From positions 1 to 64,000 of the forward strand of contig MAAR01000009.1 in the NCBI GenBank assembly GCA_002162765.1: a DNA stretch of 64,000 nucleotides, written 5' to 3'. Shown here piece by piece: positions 1-8,726 of this stretch. The translations under genes and the position numbers were made by a program. The stretch comes from Flavobacteriales bacterium 34_180_T64. Lineage in GTDB: Bacteria; Bacteroidota; Bacteroidia; Flavobacteriales; Flavobacteriaceae. Each line of letters begins with the position of its first letter. Position 1 is the stretch's first letter. A model generated the notes under the pieces. It did not search any database. It saw only the letters and a program-made list of their open reading frames with translations, and was not told the origin of the DNA.

Positions 1-1283
1 CCAGTGAGGATTGTGATGATAACGATCCACTAAATACGAATTCAAATGTGAACGATGCAGATTGTGATGGTGTTCCAACCAGTGAAGACTGTGATGATAA
101 CGATCCACTAAACACGAATTCAAATGTCAATGATGCAGATTGTGATGGTGTTCCAACCAGTGAGGATTGTGATGATAACGATCCACTAAATACGAATTCA
201 AATGTCAACGATGCAGATTGTGATGGCGTTCCAACGAGTGAGGACTGTGATGATAACGATCCACTAAATACGAATTCAAATGTCAACGATGCAGATTGTG
301 ACGGGGTTCCAACCAGTGAGGATTGTGATGATAACGATCCAACTGTAGGTAGTAATGCTAATGATGCGGATTGTGATGGTGTTCCAACGAGTGAAGACTG
401 TGATGATAACGATCCACTGAATACGAACTCAAATGTCAATGATGCAGATTGTGACGGTGTTCCAACCAGTGAGGATTGTGATGATAACGATCCACTAAAC
501 ACGAATTCAAATGTAAATGATGCAGATTGTGATGGTGTTCCAACCAGTGAGGATTGTGATGATAACGATCCAGCAGTTGGAAGTAATTGTATGGGAGAAA
601 TTAATGCTACAAAAACGGCAGACATGTTTGGAACTAATATGGGTGACACTATTACCTACACGATTCAAGTTGAAAATACTGGGGATGTAACTTTAACGGA
701 CGTAAACTTGATTGACACTTTTATAGATTCAAATGGTAATCCATTATTTTTAACTACGGAACCATCATTTGTAACTTCTGATTTAGGAAGTCCGGAAGGT
801 GTCTTATTAGAGGGCGAAATAGCAACCTATTCGGCAACATTTATTATTAATGAAGAGGCTTTATTTGCCGGAGGTGTTCAAAATAGTGTAATAGCAACAG
901 GAATAACCTCTTTTGGAGAGTCAGTAGAGGATACGAGTGATGATGGTGATGATTTTGATAATAATACGGTTGATGACCCTACAGTAACCGAACTTGGTTG
1001 TTTAGAAGTGTTCAATGAATTTTCTCCAAACGGTGATGGTGTAAACGAGACGCTAATCATAAACTGTATTCAAAACTATCCAAATAATAAACTTGAAGTT
1101 TATAACCGTTGGGGGAATTTAGTATTTGAAACAAGAAGATATTTAAATGATTGGTCGGGAACATCAAATGGAAGATCAACTATTAATGGATCAGATAAAT
1201 TACCAGTAGGTACTTACTACTATGTACTTAATTTGGGTGATGGTTCTAAGCCACGAATCGGATGGTTATACATAAATAGATAA
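1..1283 (+). CDS. T9SS type B cargo protein with MopE-like DxDCDG repeats (5' end missing)
   Basis: The reading frame is open to the left edge of the window, so this is the C-terminal part of a larger protein. The visible part has three sections. First come near-identical Asp/Cys-rich repeats (bases 1-590) with the core ADCDGVPTSEDCDDNDP, resembling the MopE/thrombospondin-type metal-binding motif and likely to bind Ca2+ or another metal. Next is a DUF11-like beta-sandwich (about 591-1000; ITYTIQVENTGDVTLTDV). Last is a gliding-motility-associated type B sorting domain (about 1000-1283) with the FSPNGDGVNE and LEVYNRWGNLVFE motifs. Such proteins are exported by the type IX secretion system to the surface. 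The PorP/SprF and OmpA genes directly downstream are the usual companions of type B cargo and probably anchor it. Family assignment is firm; the ligand is unknown. Confidence 0.9.
   Translation, partial: SEDCDDNDPLNTNSNVNDADCDGVPTSEDCDDNDPLNTNSNVNDADCDGVPTSEDCDDNDPLNTNSNVNDADCDGVPTSEDCDDNDPLNTNSNVNDADCDGVPTSEDCDDNDPTVGSNANDADCDGVPTSEDCDDNDPLNTNSNVNDADCDGVPTSEDCDDNDPLNTNSNVNDADCDGVPTSEDCDDNDPAVGSNCMGEINATKTADMFGTNMGDTITYTIQVENTGDVTLTDVNLIDTFIDSNGNPLFLTTEPSFVTSDLGSPEGVLLEGEIATYSATFIINEEALFAGGVQNSVIATGITSFGESVEDTSDDGDDFDNNTVDDPTVTELGCLEVFNEFSPNGDGVNETLIINCIQNYPNNKLEVYNRWGNLVFETRRYLNDWSGTSNGRSTINGSDKLPVGTYYYVLNLGDGSKPRIGWLYINR
51..590 (+). repeat. Tandem 78/75-bp coding repeats, seven full units
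   Basis: Seven full units are visible, at 51, 129, 207, 285, 360, 438 and 516, plus part of an eighth at the left edge. Five units are 78 bp and end in DPLNTNSNV. Units four and seven are 75 bp and end in DPTVGSNA and DPAVGSNC. The protein repeat is almost invariant, while the DNA differs only at scattered silent positions (aac/aat, ggt/ggc/ggg, gag/gaa). This fits recent expansion or gene conversion under selection for the protein sequence. The array continues out of the window. Confidence 0.95.
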
Positions 1284-1314
1284 AATAAAGTAAACGACTA
1301 AAAAGAAAATTAAA

Positions 1315-2247
1315 ATGATACAACAATCATCATTGATGAGAAGCTTAATTTTAGTAGTGTTTACTGCACTATTAAGCCTAGACATAAACGCACAACAAGA
1401 CCCACAATATACACAGTACATGTATAATACCATGACTGTAAATCCAGGATATGCAGGACAAAGAGACGTATTAAGTGTTACAGGTCTATACCGTACCCAG
1501 TGGGTCGGTATAGATGGTGCACCAAAAACTATGACTTTTGGATTACATACCCCGCTTAGAAATGAACGAATAGGTTTAGGCTTAAATGTTGTAAACGATC
1601 AATTAGGACCTGCTAATGAAACCTATTTTGATGTGAATTTTTCCTATTCAATTCGGGTAAATGAATCAGGAAACACAAAACTTTCATTTGGTGTTAAAGG
1701 CGGATTTCATCTATTGAATACCGACTGGAGTGAAGGAATTTATCAAAACCCGGATTCAGCTTTTAGTGAAAACCTAAATTTATTCTCTCCAACTGTTGGA
1801 GCAGGGTTGTATATGCATTCTAATAAATGGTATTTGGGACTTTCGGTACCAAATTTTATAACGACGAAGCATTATGATGACTTTCAAGAATCCATAGCGG
1901 CCGAACGTTTACACTATTTTTTAATTGGAGGTTATGTATTTGATTTAAGTGAAAACACAAAATTAAAACCAGCGTTCTTAGCTAAAGTCGTGTCAGGAGC
2001 TCCTTTAATTGCCGATCTATCTCTAAATGCGTTGTTTAATGATAAACTAACCTTAGGTATGGCTTACCGATGGGATGACTCTGTTAGTGGATTGGCTGGA
2101 TTTCAATTAAATGAAGGATTGTTTATTGGTTATGCATATGACTTAACAACTACTAATTTGAACAATTACAATAACGGAACTCATGAAATAATGCTACGTT
2201 TTGAATTGCAAACTGTGGGTAGAATATTATCACCAAGATTCTTCTAA
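1315..2247 (+). CDS. PorP/SprF family type IX secretion membrane protein
   Basis: This 310-residue protein has an N-terminal signal sequence ending near INAQ, followed by the family hallmark QDPQYTQYMYNTMTVNPGYAG. The rest is a predicted outer-membrane beta-barrel with alternating aromatic strands and a terminal Phe-Phe. PorP/SprF proteins partner with type B (gliding CTD) cargo and help it pass or attach to the outer membrane. The gene lies 31 bp after the repeat protein and 12 bp before the OmpA gene, so the three are almost certainly one operon. Because many paralogues exist per genome, I give no specific gene symbol. An internal Met at residue 8 is an alternative start. Confidence 0.92.
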   Translation: MIQQSSLMRSLILVVFTALLSLDINAQQDPQYTQYMYNTMTVNPGYAGQRDVLSVTGLYRTQWVGIDGAPKTMTFGLHTPLRNERIGLGLNVVNDQLGPANETYFDVNFSYSIRVNESGNTKLSFGVKGGFHLLNTDWSEGIYQNPDSAFSENLNLFSPTVGAGLYMHSNKWYLGLSVPNFITTKHYDDFQESIAAERLHYFLIGGYVFDLSENTKLKPAFLAKVVSGAPLIADLSLNALFNDKLTLGMAYRWDDSVSGLAGFQLNEGLFIGYAYDLTTTNLNNYNNGTHEIMLRFELQTVGRILSPRFF

Positions 2248-2259
2248 AAAAGATAAGAA

Positions 2260-4173
2260 ATGAAAAAAAGACTATTTATAGTATCCGTATTTGCAGTTTT
2301 ATGTATTCAGGTGACATTCGCTCAAAAAGGCAAGATTGAAAATGCACAAAAAGAATATGATAAGTTATCATATGTGAAAACCACGGAAACTTTGCTACAA
2401 TTAGCAGAAGAAGGAAATACATCAATCGAGCTGCTTCAGAATTTAGCAAATGCATATTATTTCAATGGTAAAATGGAAGATGCTGCTAAATGGTATGGTC
2501 AATTGCTTTCATCTCATGATAGTATTGATTCTGAAACATATTACAAGTTTTCTCAAAGTTTAAAGGCCTTACAAAACTATACTGAAGCTGATCGAATGAT
2601 GCAAAAGTTTTCAAAACTTAAACCTGAAGATTCACGAGCAAAACAATTTGAACTGACTCCAAATTATTTGAAAGAAATTCAAAAACTATCTAAGGAATTC
2701 GAATTGTTAAATGAGGATTTTAATACTCCAAATTCAGATTTTGGGGCTTCATTTTATGATCTAGGAATTGTATTTGCTTCCTCTCGTGAGAAGGGTAAGA
2801 TTTACACATGGAACGAGCAGCCCTATTTGGATGTCTATCAGGTTTCAGAACAAGCAGTTTCAAAAGTTGAAGGAGACGTTAATACTAAATATCATGAGTC
2901 ATCAACGTCATTTACAAACGATGGTAATACCATGTATTTCACTAGGAATAATTTCTTCAATGGAAAGTTTAAGAAGAATAGTGAAGGGGAACACAGTTTA
3001 AAAATTTATAGAGCAACATTAGTGGAAGGAAATTGGACCAATGTAGAATCCTTAGCATTTAATAATGACGAATATAATGTGGCGCACCCTGCATTGAATG
3101 CGGATGAAACTAAGTTGTATTTTGCTTCTGATATGCCTGGAACACTAGGGAGTTCAGATATTTTTGAAGTCGAAATTCATGAAGATGGAACCTTTGGTGA
3201 GCCTAGAAATTTAGGAGCAAAAATTAATACTGAAGGACGTGAAAACTTTCCTTTTATAAGTAATAAAGGCACCTTGTATTTTGCGTCTGATGGTCATTTG
3301 GGACTGGGCGGTTTGGATATTTTTGAATTTGAAAATATTGAATCTAATGGAAAATCATCCCAAAGGGTTTATAATTTAGGAATGCCAATAAATAGTCCAA
3401 AAGATGATTTCGGATATATCATTAACGAAACTACCAGAAAAGGCTTTGTGTCTTCAAATAGAAGTGGAGGAAAAGGGGATGACGATATTTATAGTTTCAC
3501 TAAAAATATATGTAAGCAAGAAGTTTCTGGAATTGTGGTAGATCAGGATACTAATGAGGTGCTTTCTAATGCATCAATTATTATATATAATTCAAATCAA
3601 AAGGAATTGAAACAGTTGATGTCTGATAGTAATGGTGCTTTTAATTTTGAATTAGATTGCAGCAATGCTACCTATAAAGTAGAAGGGAGCAAGCTTGATT
3701 ACGAAAAAGATCAAGAACAGTTTGAAGTAGATGCTAAATTAAGAGAAGTTATTGCTCTAAAATTGAGCCTTAAGGCAGTACCAAAAGCGGCATCTATTGG
3801 GACGGATTTGTTTGAGCTCTTAAATTTGAAACCTATTTATTTTGATTATGATAAATCTGATATCAGACCTGATGCTGAAATAGAATTAGTGAAAATCATT
3901 AATTATCTAAAAGAATTTCCGAGAGTAAAAGTAGATGTTCGCTCTCATACTGACTCCCGTGGAAGAGATAGTTATAACCTGGCTTTGTCTATCAGAAGAA
4001 ATAAAGCTACTATTGATTATCTTGTAGCTAAGGGAAGTATTGCTAAAGAAAGGATTTCAGGAAAAGGATATGGAGAAACACAGTTAGTTAATAGCTGTTC
4101 AAATGGTGTGAAATGTAGTAAAGAACAACATCAGTCCAACCGCCGAAGTGAATTTATTGTCGTCGAGAATTAA
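2260..4173 (+). CDS. OmpA family protein with TPR, PD40 and carboxypeptidase-regulatory-like domains
   Basis: This 637-residue protein has a signal peptide (residues 1-21, ending FAQ) and TPR-like helices at about 30-130. A WD40-like PD40 beta-propeller spans about 160-400, with repeated LYFASD and DIFE motifs. A CarboxypepD_reg-like Ig fold follows at about 410-490 (VSGIVVDQDTNEVL), and the OmpA peptidoglycan-binding domain starts at about 525 (IYFDYDKSDIRPDA, HTDSRGRDSYN). This is the standard third member of type B T9SS clusters, comparable to SprE/PorE-like cell-wall anchors. It probably tethers the PorP/SprF-cargo complex to peptidoglycan. A strong terminator follows, closing the operon. 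Confidence 0.92.
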   Translation: MKKRLFIVSVFAVLCIQVTFAQKGKIENAQKEYDKLSYVKTTETLLQLAEEGNTSIELLQNLANAYYFNGKMEDAAKWYGQLLSSHDSIDSETYYKFSQSLKALQNYTEADRMMQKFSKLKPEDSRAKQFELTPNYLKEIQKLSKEFELLNEDFNTPNSDFGASFYDLGIVFASSREKGKIYTWNEQPYLDVYQVSEQAVSKVEGDVNTKYHESSTSFTNDGNTMYFTRNNFFNGKFKKNSEGEHSLKIYRATLVEGNWTNVESLAFNNDEYNVAHPALNADETKLYFASDMPGTLGSSDIFEVEIHEDGTFGEPRNLGAKINTEGRENFPFISNKGTLYFASDGHLGLGGLDIFEFENIESNGKSSQRVYNLGMPINSPKDDFGYIINETTRKGFVSSNRSGGKGDDDIYSFTKNICKQEVSGIVVDQDTNEVLSNASIIIYNSNQKELKQLMSDSNGAFNFELDCSNATYKVEGSKLDYEKDQEQFEVDAKLREVIALKLSLKAVPKAASIGTDLFELLNLKPIYFDYDKSDIRPDAEIELVKIINYLKEFPRVKVDVRSHTDSRGRDSYNLALSIRRNKATIDYLVAKGSIAKERISGKGYGETQLVNSCSNGVKCSKEQHQSNRRSEFIVVEN

Positions 4174-4194
4174 GCGAAATATCCTCATATTTAG

Positions 4195-4228
4195 AAAAGA
4201 GCATTCAAAAATATTGAATGCTCTTTTT
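4195..4228 (+). terminator. Rho-independent terminator after the OmpA gene
   Basis: A 14-bp perfect stem (AAAAGAGCATTCAA paired with its complement) closes a five-base loop and ends in a T run. It lies 22 bp past the OmpA stop codon. Confidence 0.9.
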
Positions 4229-4281
4229 ATTTTAGGACGGCATTGCTCTTTTTTATTAAATTTACTTGGTACTTTTACACT

Positions 4282-4812
4282 ATGAAGGAAGAACAAGTAA
4301 TTCTCGTTAATCAAAAGGATGAACAAATTGGACTTATGCCAAAATTGGAAGCGCATGAGAAGGCATTGCTACACAGAGCTTTTTCTGTTTTTATTTTTAA
4401 TGATAAGGATGAATTAATGTTGCAACAGAGAGCATTGCAAAAATACCATTCACCAGGATTATGGACGAATACGTGTTGCAGTCATCAGCGAGAAGGTGAA
4501 TCAAATTTGGATGCAGGAATTCGACGTTTGCAGGAAGAAATGGGATTTGTAACAGCATTAAAAGAAACGATTTCTTTTATCTATAAGGCGCCTTTTGATA
4601 ATGGACTGACCGAACATGAGTTTGATCATGTAATGATAGGTTCATATAATGAAGATCCTAAAATTAATCCAGAAGAAGTAGCCGATTGGAAATGGATGCC
4701 ACTAGAACAAGTGAAGCGTGATATTGAGTTGCATCCTAAGCTATATACGGAATGGTTTAAAATTATTTTTGACAAATTCTACCAACATTTAAATAGGACG
4801 CCAAATGAGTAG
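4282..4812 (+). CDS. idi: Isopentenyl-diphosphate delta-isomerase, type I
   Basis: This Nudix-fold enzyme interconverts isopentenyl and dimethylallyl diphosphate for isoprenoid synthesis in the cytoplasm. It is 176 residues from the ATG at 4282; the frame continues upstream to 4243 but those codons encode an unlikely Phe/Tyr-rich stretch. Visible motifs are LLHRAFSVFIFN, the catalytic Cys region WTNTCCSHQREGE, the Nudix-like RRLQEEMGF and the acidic HEFDHVM. The last eight bases overlap the start of the next gene, indicating an operon with the pterin synthase and manA genes. Length is typical of the family. Confidence 0.95.
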   Translation: MKEEQVILVNQKDEQIGLMPKLEAHEKALLHRAFSVFIFNDKDELMLQQRALQKYHSPGLWTNTCCSHQREGESNLDAGIRRLQEEMGFVTALKETISFIYKAPFDNGLTEHEFDHVMIGSYNEDPKINPEEVADWKWMPLEQVKRDIELHPKLYTEWFKIIFDKFYQHLNRTPNE

Positions 4813-5224
4813 AGTAACGGTTAGTAGAAAAGCGCATTTTAATGCAGCTCATCGATTGTATAGAAAGGATTGGTCGGATGAGAAAAATGACTTGGTTTTT
4901 GGTAAATGTAATAACCCGAGTTTTCATGGGCATAATTATGATCTTATAGTAAGTGTTACAGGAATTATTGATCAAGAAACAGGTTTCGTAATAGATATGA
5001 AAGTCTTAAAGGAATTAATTAAAGACAAAATTGAGGATGCCTTCGATCATAAAAATTTAAACCTTGACGTACCAGAATTTAAAGATTTAAATCCAACAGT
5101 TGAAAATATTGCAGTTGTTATTTATAATAAATTAAGACCTATGTTAGATGAGAAATTTGACATAGAAATCACCCTTTATGAGACTGCTCGAAATTATGTA
5201 ACTTATTCTGCTAATAATTTATGA
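4805..5224 (+). CDS. queD: 6-carboxytetrahydropterin synthase / 6-pyruvoyl-tetrahydropterin synthase family
   Basis: This 139-residue zinc enzyme acts on dihydroneopterin triphosphate, feeding queuosine (QueD) or tetrahydropterin synthesis. The zinc ligands are visible as His in FNAAHRL and the two His of HGHNYDL. The catalytic Cys lies in FGKCNNP, and the C-terminal Glu in ITLYETARNYVTY holds the pterin. The start overlaps idi by eight bases and the stop overlaps manA as ATGA, so translation is probably coupled. In Bacteroidetes these proteins are usually annotated QueD; sequence alone does not exclude the PTPS reaction, so the symbol is tentative. Confidence 0.85.
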   Translation: MSRVTVSRKAHFNAAHRLYRKDWSDEKNDLVFGKCNNPSFHGHNYDLIVSVTGIIDQETGFVIDMKVLKELIKDKIEDAFDHKNLNLDVPEFKDLNPTVENIAVVIYNKLRPMLDEKFDIEITLYETARNYVTYSANNL

Positions 5225-6192
5225 AAGACGAATTATACCCACTAAAGTTTGAGCCTATCTTAAAAGAAAAAATTTGGGGAGGGAATAAATTAAATACAAT
5301 TCTAAATAAAAAGAGTAATACTCCTAAAGTTGGTGAAAGTTGGGAAATCAGCGATGTTGAAGGAGATACGTCTATTGTGATTAATGGTAATTTTAAAGGA
5401 ACATCATTAAAAACCCTCCTAGAGAATCATAAATCGGATTTAATAGGAGAGAAGAATTATAGGAATTTTGGAAATAAATTCCCTCTGCTTATAAAATTCA
5501 TAGATGCTAAGCAAGATTTATCTATACAATTACATCCAAATGATGAATTGGCAGCTAAGCGGCATAATTCATTTGGTAAAACAGAAATGTGGTATGTGAT
5601 GCAAGCTGATGAAAATGCCAATTTAATCGTCGGATTCAATCAAAAGATGAATGTGGATATTTATCTTAAGAATTTAAAAGCAAAAACACTTCCCGACATT
5701 TTAAATTATGTTAAGGTTAGTGAAGGTGATTCTTATTTTATAGATGTTGGTCGAATACACGCTATTGGTGCTGGTGTATTACTTGCAGAAATTCAGCAAA
5801 CCAGTGATATAACATATAGAATTCATGACTGGGATCGCGTGGATGTAGAAGGTGAAACACGAGAATTACACAACGATTTAGCTATTGATGCAATTGATTT
5901 TGAAATGGAAGATGATTTTAGAATTGACTATAGTACCAAGTTAAATACGCCTAATAAAATAGTGAGTTGCCCTTATTTTACAACAAATTTCATTGAAGTT
6001 TCTTCCACAATTGATAAAGTGAATAATCAAGATTCGTTTTTCATTTATATATGTGTTGATGGAGCTGTTGAGTTTGTTTCTAATTCATTCTCAGAACGCA
6101 TATCAAAAGGTGAAACACTACTTATTCCTGCGGCAATAAAATCTTATCAAATTAGAAGTAAAAAAGCTAAACTATTAGAAGTTTATGTGTAA
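5221..6192 (+). CDS. manA: Mannose-6-phosphate isomerase, class I
   Basis: This cupin enzyme interconverts fructose 6-phosphate and mannose 6-phosphate, supplying GDP-sugars for surface glycans. The protein is 323 residues, the short bacterial form. Zinc-binding motifs are visible: IQLHPND with the following KTEMWYV, and FIDVGRIHAIGAGVLLAEIQQTSDITYR. A second cupin half ends the protein (SKGETLLIPAA). The start codon overlaps the upstream stop (ATGA). It closes the idi-queD-manA run, with the small helical protein just downstream. Confidence 0.93.
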   Translation: MKDELYPLKFEPILKEKIWGGNKLNTILNKKSNTPKVGESWEISDVEGDTSIVINGNFKGTSLKTLLENHKSDLIGEKNYRNFGNKFPLLIKFIDAKQDLSIQLHPNDELAAKRHNSFGKTEMWYVMQADENANLIVGFNQKMNVDIYLKNLKAKTLPDILNYVKVSEGDSYFIDVGRIHAIGAGVLLAEIQQTSDITYRIHDWDRVDVEGETRELHNDLAIDAIDFEMEDDFRIDYSTKLNTPNKIVSCPYFTTNFIEVSSTIDKVNNQDSFFIYICVDGAVEFVSNSFSERISKGETLLIPAAIKSYQIRSKKAKLLEVYV

Positions 6193-6221
6193 TTTTGCTC
6201 TTAAATAAAGACAAGTATATT

Positions 6222-6491
6222 ATGGCAAATGTTAGAGATTTAAAAAAGGATATTAATTATGTATTAGGTGACATTATTGAAGCCGTGTATGTATGGGAAT
6301 ATTCAAATACAGACAAGGATACTAAAAAAAGTGAAGCAATTATTGATGAAGCAATTGATACATTTGACACTTTAATTGCTAAGGTTAATAATAGAAGTGT
6401 TGATAATAAGAAATCACATTTTAAAGCAATCAATGCTGAGCTTGAAGAAAAAGGAAGAGCATTAATTGAAAAGATTAATAAATTAGGATAA
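6222..6491 (+). CDS. Small helical protein of unknown function
   Basis: This 90-residue soluble protein begins MANVRDLKKDINYVLGDII and is rich in Lys, Glu, Asp and Asn. It looks like a three- or four-helix bundle with no signal peptide or membrane segment. The ATG at 6222 is preferred over an in-frame TTG at 6195, which would add nine poorly supported residues right after the manA stop. It lies 29 bp behind manA and is likely cotranscribed. I recall similar short proteins in Flavobacteriia but know of no function. Confidence 0.75.
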   Translation: MANVRDLKKDINYVLGDIIEAVYVWEYSNTDKDTKKSEAIIDEAIDTFDTLIAKVNNRSVDNKKSHFKAINAELEEKGRALIEKINKLG

Positions 6492-6549
6492 TTTAATTAA
6501 AAAATATTTACAACTATAGTCATTATAGATTATGATTGTAAACTATTTT

Positions 6550-6623
6550 GCCGATGTAGCTCAGCTGGCTAGAGCAGCTGATTTGTAATCAGCAGGTCGT
6601 GGGTTCGAGTCCCTCCATCGGCT
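6550..6623 (+). tRNA. tRNA-Thr (anticodon TGT)
   Basis: The acceptor stem is GCCGATG paired with CATCGGC, the discriminator base is T, and no CCA is encoded. The anticodon stem GCTGA/TCAGC holds the loop TTTGTAA, giving anticodon TGT. The T arm contains GGTTCGAGTCC. The gene is 74 nt. Confidence 0.97.
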
Positions 6624-6633
6624 CAATAAAAAG

Positions 6634-6658
6634 TCCCTTTTAAAGAGGGATTTTTTTT
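6634..6658 (+). terminator. Terminator after tRNA-Thr
   Basis: A seven-bp stem (TCCCTTT with AGAGGGA, one G-T pair) is followed by eight T residues, eleven bases past the tRNA. Confidence 0.8.
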
Positions 6659-6756
6659 ATGCATAATATCGGGGCGAGAAGTCTATCCTGAGCATTACCG
6701 AGGAGCAAATATTTTTGTGACGAAGTTCGCACGTGTAACTTGTCGAAGGAAGCCCG

Positions 6757-6769
6757 TCCATAGGCTCAA
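6757..6769 (+). repeat. Copy of the tRNA-Thr 3' end
   Basis: TCCATAGGCTCAA differs by one base from the end of tRNA-Thr (TCCATCGGCTCAA, 6614-6626) and is likewise followed by an A run and a terminator hairpin. The preceding 90 bases contain pieces such as TCCTGAGC and TGTCGAAGGA that resemble a widespread dispersed intergenic repeat of bacteria. Together this looks like a degraded repeat or insertion scar behind the tRNA. Confidence 0.55.
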
Positions 6770-6773
6770 AAAA

Positions 6774-6804
6774 AATCCCCTTGATCTTTCAAGGGGATTT
6801 TTTG
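6774..6804. terminator. Strong bidirectional terminator between tRNA-Thr and rho
   Basis: An 11-bp perfect stem (AATCCCCTTGA with TCAAGGGGATT) encloses the loop TCTT and is flanked by A runs upstream and T runs downstream. It can end the minus-strand rho transcript and plus-strand transcripts reading past the tRNA. Confidence 0.9.
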
Positions 6805-6825
6805 TTATGTAATATTTAAGTTTTT

Positions 6826-8508
6826 TTAGCCATTCATTGAAACTAAAAACTCTTCATTATTACGAGTTTGCTTAAAGCGATCATTAATAAATTCCATCGC
6901 TTCAACAGGATTCATATCTGCCAAGTATTTACGCATCACCCACATTCTTTGTATGGTGTTAGCATCAAGCAATATGTCATCTCTACGCGTACTAGAAGAC
7001 GTAAGATCAATTGCAGGGAATATTCTACGATTCGATATTTTTCTATCCAATTGTAATTCCATATTTCCTGTTCCTTTGAATTCTTCAAAAATAACTTCAT
7101 CCATTTTTGATCCAGTCTCTGTTAATGCTGTAGCAATAATAGTTAAGGAACCTCCATTTTCAATGTTACGAGCCGCTCCAAAGAAACGCTTTGGTTTGTG
7201 TAATGCATTAGCATCAACACCACCACTTAATATTTTTCCAGATGCTGGCTGAACCGAGTTATATGCCCTTGCGAGTCTGGTAATGGAGTCTAATAATATA
7301 ACAACATCATGTCCACACTCAACCAAACGTTTTGCTTTTTCAAGCACAATATTTGCAATCTTTACATGTTCATGCGCTTCTTTATCAAACGTAGAAGCAA
7401 TCACTTCACCTCTAACATTACGCTGCATATCAGTAACTTCTTCAGGACGTTCATCAATCAGTAATATCATTTGATACACTTCTGGATGATTCGCTGCTAT
7501 AGCATTAGCAACATCCTTTAAAAGCATTGTTTTACCTGTTTTAGGTTGTGATACAATCATTCCACGTTGTCCTTTTCCAATAGGAGAGAACAAATCCATG
7601 ATACGCGTAGAAATGGTACTTTGCTTTTCGGCTAGATTAAACTTTTCTTGAGGAAACAAAGGTGTTAAATGCTCAAAAGAAACACGATCTCTTACCACTT
7701 CTGGTTTCTGACCATTAATTTTACTCACTTTAATAAGTGGAAAATATTTTTCGCCTTCTTTTGGAGGTCGTACATTCCCAAAAACAGTGTCTCCTACTTT
7801 TAAACCAAATAATCTAATTTGTGATTGTGATACATAAATATCATCAGGAGAAGATAAATAGTTGTAATCTGATGAACGTAAAAATCCGTAACCATCTTGC
7901 ATGACATCTAATACACCTTCACTTTCAATAATTGCATCAAACTCGAAATCAGGTTCTCTGTAACGATTACGATTGTCTTTATTGCCATTGTTAGTGGCGA
8001 CGTTTCCATCTTTATGACGCGGATTCGGCTTGTTGTCATTTCCTTTTGAACGCGGATTTGGCTTATTGTCGTTTCCTTTAGGTCTTGGATTTGGTTTGTG
8101 AGGTTTTTCTTGAGGTTTTTCTTGAGGTTTTTTAGTTTCTTGAGCTGCTGGTTTGTTATCAGTAGTTTGTACTGGTTTAGATGCAACAGGAGTTTCTTTT
8201 TTAGTTTCTGAGAACTCTATTTTTTGTTGCTCTTTGACAGGAGCTTTAGGAGCAGGCTTTTTTTCAACACGCTCTCTACGAGGTCTTGGTTTTCTTGCTG
8301 TAGGTGTTTTAACTGCAGGCGCTTTTTCAGGAGCATCAGTTTTAGTTATCTCTTTTTTTACAGCTTCTGGGTTCGCTGCTTGATAATCTAGAATTTGATA
8401 AACTAGATCTAGTTTTTTAAGTGCACGATATTTTGGCACACTTAATTTTTGAGCTATTTCTTGTAATTCAGATAGCTTCTTTTCTTTTAATTGGGAAATT
8501 TCAAACAT
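6826..8508 (-). CDS. rho: Transcription termination factor Rho with long disordered insert
   Basis: This hexameric RNA helicase terminates transcription. The protein has 560 residues, against about 420 in E. coli. The order is: a SAP-like Rho N domain (1-50); a Lys/Pro/Asn-rich disordered insert (about 55-190) with three copies of KPNPR-x-KGNDN; the cold-shock-like RNA-binding domain (about 195-270; [12 protein letters not shown]); and the ATPase core with Walker A QPKTGKT, Walker [17 protein letters not shown], the Q-loop region SGGVDANAL, and R-loop region [11 protein letters not shown]. Long basic inserts here are known in Bacteroidetes and Actinobacteria Rho and may widen RNA binding. It ends at a strong shared terminator. 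Confidence 0.97.
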   Translation of the reverse strand: MFEISQLKEKKLSELQEIAQKLSVPKYRALKKLDLVYQILDYQAANPEAVKKEITKTDAPEKAPAVKTPTARKPRPRRERVEKKPAPKAPVKEQQKIEFSETKKETPVASKPVQTTDNKPAAQETKKPQEKPQEKPHKPNPRPKGNDNKPNPRSKGNDNKPNPRHKDGNVATNNGNKDNRNRYREPDFEFDAIIESEGVLDVMQDGYGFLRSSDYNYLSSPDDIYVSQSQIRLFGLKVGDTVFGNVRPPKEGEKYFPLIKVSKINGQKPEVVRDRVSFEHLTPLFPQEKFNLAEKQSTISTRIMDLFSPIGKGQRGMIVSQPKTGKTMLLKDVANAIAANHPEVYQMILLIDERPEEVTDMQRNVRGEVIASTFDKEAHEHVKIANIVLEKAKRLVECGHDVVILLDSITRLARAYNSVQPASGKILSGGVDANALHKPKRFFGAARNIENGGSLTIIATALTETGSKMDEVIFEEFKGTGNMELQLDRKISNRRIFPAIDLTSSSTRRDDILLDANTIQRMWVMRKYLADMNPVEAMEFINDRFKQTRNNEEFLVSMNG

Positions 8509-8697
8509 TTATGTGTATTGAATAAATTTGTTTAAACTGAAAGGATTTAATTCTTACTTTTCTGTAAATCGTAATATGGGGAAAAATTTGAAAAAAATCT
8601 GAAGATTAATATTCTGAGACTCTGTAAGTAACAGATTATATATGCAATAATACGATTTTATTTTATAAAATAATACAAGTTTTTAAAAAGAAACCTT

Positions 8698-8705
8698 TAA
8701 TTTTG
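8698..8705 (+). promoter_or_regulatory. -7 promoter box of the DUF4293 gene
   Basis: TAATTTTG matches the Bacteroidetes -7 consensus TAnnTTTG and lies 21 bases before the ATG at 8727. Confidence 0.65.
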
Positions 8706-8726
8706 TCCTTCGTTTTAAAAAAATAG

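Noticed and set aside
1..590. CRISPR array or satellite DNA suggested by the repeats at the left edge
   Set aside because: Units are contiguous codons in one frame with no spacers and encode a metal-binding protein repeat.
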